DNA of 64,000 bases from Coprinus comatus (lineage: Eukaryota; Basidiomycota; Agaricomycetes; Agaricales; Agaricaceae): NCBI GenBank assembly GCA_034638255.1, contig JAWPGT010000055.1, positions 1-64,000 on the forward strand, in the 5' to 3' direction. The position numbers were made by a program, and so were the translations under genes. Numbering within the stretch: position 1 is the stretch's first letter; every line of letters starts with the position of its first letter. The notes under the pieces are model-generated. The model made no database searches. It was given only the letters and a program-made list of their open reading frames with translations, and had not been told where the DNA came from. Shown in pieces: positions 60,473 to 64,000 of this stretch.

Positions 60473-60605
60473 TAGTGTGTTGTATCAGAGTCAATTCAGA
60501 GTTGTCAAGTATATGAATAGTACTACATAAGTTCCGGGTTAGATAGTGGTGTGAATAAGTATATCCCCCTCTTTTGCGGTCACTGTTGCGACAGTTTACG
60601 GAGAA

Positions 60606-62747
60606 TCGACCACAGTTGCTAGCCAAGAACACTGCGTATTAAAACAAACGTTAATCTTGATACGCATCATTGTACGATGGCGGCTTTGGTTATATGTGGA
60701 TGCATTGCAATGTGTACTCATGCTAGGAATTGTAGGTGCAGACTTTTGCCTCTTGAGATGTGATAATTCGTCACAACAGTCAACGGCCGAACGGATAGAA
60801 TTTCCCGACCCTGACGTGTTGAATGCTGAACTAACATTAGCATAGCCATAACTTAAACCAGCTTAAACCGCATAACTTCCCTCCGCTGTCTTCTAGAAGG
60901 GCTAGACTCAGATATAATGGTAAAGACTCTTTGTAGCAGTTATAAAGTTAGAACAGAAATAGCACTAGTCGCCTGAGAATGATGGAAAAGGAATTATCCA
61001 CACAACCGTTTCTACAGTGTTGAATACATCTTTATTGTTATTGAAGATGTGCAAATGTATTTAGGGATGTGTTAGTCATAAAGCCGTTTGAACGAGCAAG
61101 CGCACCATGAATGATAGATGATGATGATCGAGGACTGAGCGAAGTAACAGCTTGTAATAGCTTCAGCTTGGTATTAGTACAGACTCGGAGACCGCGCAAT
61201 TCGGTCACGTCTATAATTAGATGGAGAATAGTGTTCTTCCGCTGTGTATGTAATTAAAGATGTCCCGGGACAGGTAGAGAAGCGAGATTGCTTTGTAATT
61301 CAACAAATCAACCAAGGTGCAGAGGTCCAAACGTGTATGTTCCAAGCTAAAGACATAAGGGGCAGACGGAATAATCCGAAATTTAAATGTCTCTCACATC
61401 CACTCGTCAAAGAGTTGGGGCATCCACGGGTTTTCAACTTGCACGTTTGAAACTATGTACCCCAGGCCTCAGGCTGTTGTACCTCCGCCTAAACCACCAA
61501 TAATCTGTTTGCGCCACGAGAATCACCGGATTACAGCAAATCCCGAATCTGACAACCTGGTTCAGTTAGTATAGTGCGGATAAACCTTCCTAGGCTGCGT
61601 CATTACATTTACGAATCAAAGGCAATCGTTGGTAATCATGAGACTAGGTATGGAGCTTTATTGCATGTGAACTGACTGGAGATAGAGCCACCTGAAGAAG
61701 TCAGGGGACAGCACGTTAAGAAGTTTTTTTTCCCCTGAAAATATTTATCGTTCTCTCCGGCTATTTTTGAAAAGAGGATTAAATTTATTTGACAAGCGAG
61801 ATGGAGTATATGATATGAGAATGATATGTTGAATGCAAATGTCATGATGATCGTCATGATGGGCTCGTTACATAAGCGAGCTGGGTCACCCGTATTTCGT
61901 TATGTTGACACGTTCCCTCAGTTAATTTCTGCAGCGCTGACTTGTTCACTGGAAGCCATAGCCGATAAGCTTCAGCTTCACAGCTGACGAAACTTCATGA
62001 AGATAGGAAAAACCGGCACTTACTGTGCGCTACTCTGGTCCAGACTCCAGGTACTGCCCGAAACCATGGTTCATAAACATGATGATCAGAGCATCTGGGC
62101 GCAAGATATGTGTGGTGCTTTCTCATGCCAATGTCATAGGGCCTCATAGGACATGATATCTGTTAGGTAGCAGCTTCTTTATTTCTGCTATCACATGGGG
62201 TAGATGTGGAGGGTTACAGTTTCTTGCGGTTTTGGGAAGAATATTTAATGCCCTGAAGCGCTAATCCTTGCTCTTTGAAATACAGCAGCCGGGTAAGCGA
62301 CATCACTACGCTGAATGATGCATTGATGTATTGACAGCCACTCAGTGTTCTCGTGCTCCGTGGGTCCATGTCCGCGTTCCGCATGCTAACCGAAATGGCA
62401 GGGGCGACTCGAGAAATTTTCAGAGTTAACACCAGTGGTACGTCCTTGTATCCTCATAGTGGACTTGTTTTAATGTTCCTTCTACATTATAGGGGTTCTT
62501 CAAGAAATTCCGGACTCTATGAGACCCAGAGTAATGGGTTTCAAATGCGTTGTTACAAACTTGCGATCATAGGCAATACACGTCCATAACACTATAACCC
62601 CATTCGGCTGACCCACACTAAACCACGGAAATTACTCATTACCATCCCAAGATTCCAATTCCTTTAAAAATGCACGGGTTCCGTTGTTAAGGCTTCCGCC
62701 TTGTTCTACCCCATCCCATCCCGCCTCCTCCTGCCTCCTGCGTCGAC
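60606..62747. other. Intergenic, no gene recognised
   Basis: Only short frames; I see no tRNA, repeat array or conserved coding segment. Confidence 0.45.
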
Positions 62748-63964
62748 ATGGACCACGGGAATGCTGCCGAAATAATCAGGGTTGAAGAGCCACTTCAAAC
62801 TGTGGAGCTCACTGATCCGTCTATTAACCCAACTAGACTTGACCTGCAAAGCACTTCAGATGACTCTCTTCAGCAAGTGACCATCATTGAGGAGTCCGAA
62901 AAGGAGAAAGAGAAGTTGGATGGTGTTTCGAAAGATTCTGGGACGATATATGTGAGTAAATATACCATCTTTACCATTGGCTTGTTTTTCTAAACATTTA
63001 TAGGTTGATTTCGAACCCAACGATCCCAGAAATCCTATTCACTACCCGTACGCGAAAAAATGGGCGATCACCTTACTTGCTTGTTTCTCAACACTTGTAG
63101 CATGTGAGATACTTTTCATTCTCGTTGCTTCACTCCAGTCACTCAAAACCTATACCACACAGCTTCAACTGCATCGGGTTACAATATGGGATTCGGCTCG
63201 ATGACCCGCGATCTGAATGCAACGGAATTTCAGGCCACCCAAGGCCTGAGTATGTACGCGTTGGGCTTCGGAATTGTACCACTTGTGACAGCCTCATTCA
63301 GTGAAGAGTTTGGAAGGCAACCTCTTTATTTCTTCTCTGGAATAGGCTTTCTGTTGATGTACATCATGGTTGGGCTGTGCGTATTTCCCAAAAACTCGAC
63401 ACAAATTCATGTTATTAATAAAAATCAACATCACAGAGCAAAAAATATTCAAACTGTCATTGTTGCACGCTTCCTTCAAGGTGCTTTCGGCTCAACAGCA
63501 GCAACTATGGTCGGTGGCACAATTGCGGATATCTGGAATCCTGCTGAGTGCGTGTACTTCATCGATTTATATTGATAATTCTTACACACATTTTCTAGGC
63601 GTGGATTGCCGATGTCCATGTTTTCTATCGTTGCTTTGGCAGGAAATGGTGTTGGCCCAGTTATTGCAGGTTGGATTGAAATGAACCCTCGTTTAGGGTG
63701 GAGATGGATTCAATGGATTCAACTCATGTACGTTCTCGGTTTCATTACTTATATCCGATTGGTATTGACCCACTCTCAGGTATGCCGGCACCTATGTAGT
63801 CCTAATTCCTTTCGTCCTTCATGAGACGCGTTCTACTATTATCATCACTCGTATTGCTCGCGCCATGAGGAAAAAGACTGGTGACAATCGATACCGCGCC
63901 CGAGTGGAAGATGAGCGCCCAAAGCTCAGGCAGCTCATTTGGATCTCTTGCACACGCCCTGTCT
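62748..63964 (+). CDS. MFS transporter (DHA1-type), 5' part
   Basis: Plasma-membrane H+ antiporter-type drug or polyamine transporter, cut by the window end. Exons seen: 62748-62951, 63004-63103, 63163-63376, 63437-63547, 63599-63727 and 63780-63964. Phases fit; the last donor GTGAGT is at 63965. About 314 codons are present. The cytosolic N-terminus is acidic, followed by NPIHYPYAKKWAITLLACF, the entry to TM1. FSEEFGRQPLYFFS corresponds to MFS motif A between TM2 and TM3. ARFLQGAFGSTAATMVGG and IADIWNPAERGLPMS are typical of the DHA1 group. The final part (ETRSTIIITRIARAMRKKTG) is the central cytosolic loop. Substrate cannot be told. Confidence 0.9.
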
Positions 63965-64000
63965 GTGAGTACATGCGTTCGCACATTAATCTCCAACTAA

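Overview
This is a window of a basidiomycete nuclear genome, most likely from an Agaricomycetes-type fungus. The genes carry many short introns (about 45-80 bp, GT-AG, with CTAAC/CTGAC-like branch sites). The families present are typical of that group: NACHT-type STAND NTPases, a FunK1-like kinase remnant, a PL1 pectate lyase, small secreted proteins, a Ty1/copia element, RSA3 and a fused ADE2. I cannot name the species.

Layout. 1-8.4 kb, minus strand: a long SH3/Ras-association domain gene that runs off the left edge, then a NACHT (NLR-like) gene; both show several reading-frame breaks. 8.4-22.6 kb is a repeat-rich block. It holds a 989-bp terminal-inverted-repeat element with a recognisable empty site, a solo LTR, an inverted dispersed repeat pair, an array of about 169-bp units that look like intron-exon pairs, and a Ty1/copia element inserted inside one array unit. 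The gag-pol frame of that element is interrupted only by five TGA codons. The block also carries a kinase fragment and a fragment related to the first gene. 22.6-26 kb: a second, truncated NACHT gene on the plus strand.

26.7-29.3 kb: a compact divergent housekeeping pair, RSA3 (ribosome assembly) and ADE2 (purine synthesis). 29.5-46.7 kb: a tandem pair of very large NFX1/ZNFX1-like SF1 helicase genes (CCCH finger, helicase, NFX1 fingers, RZ finger). The first copy is heavily frame-broken; the second is almost intact over 28 exons (about 2262 codons). A 606-bp stretch including two introns is about 98.7% identical between them, which points to recent gene conversion.

46.7-64 kb: a 616-bp foldback element, a secreted pectate lyase whose only non-canonical splice donor is A instead of G, a CHORD-like zinc protein, an ER-type TPR/DnaJ co-chaperone, a small secreted protein ending in 25 aspartates, a six-cysteine small secreted protein with a duplicated 3' fragment, and the 5' part of an MFS transporter.

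The pectate lyase, secreted proteins and transporter suggest contact with plant material or a host. The two NACHT genes, the ZNFX1-like pair and the C-to-T-damaged retroelement suggest a neighbourhood shaped by defence against foreign or repeated DNA, but that link is inference. Frame breaks in otherwise conserved genes often sit in homopolymers or short repeats, so assembly errors must be excluded before calling all of them pseudogenes.
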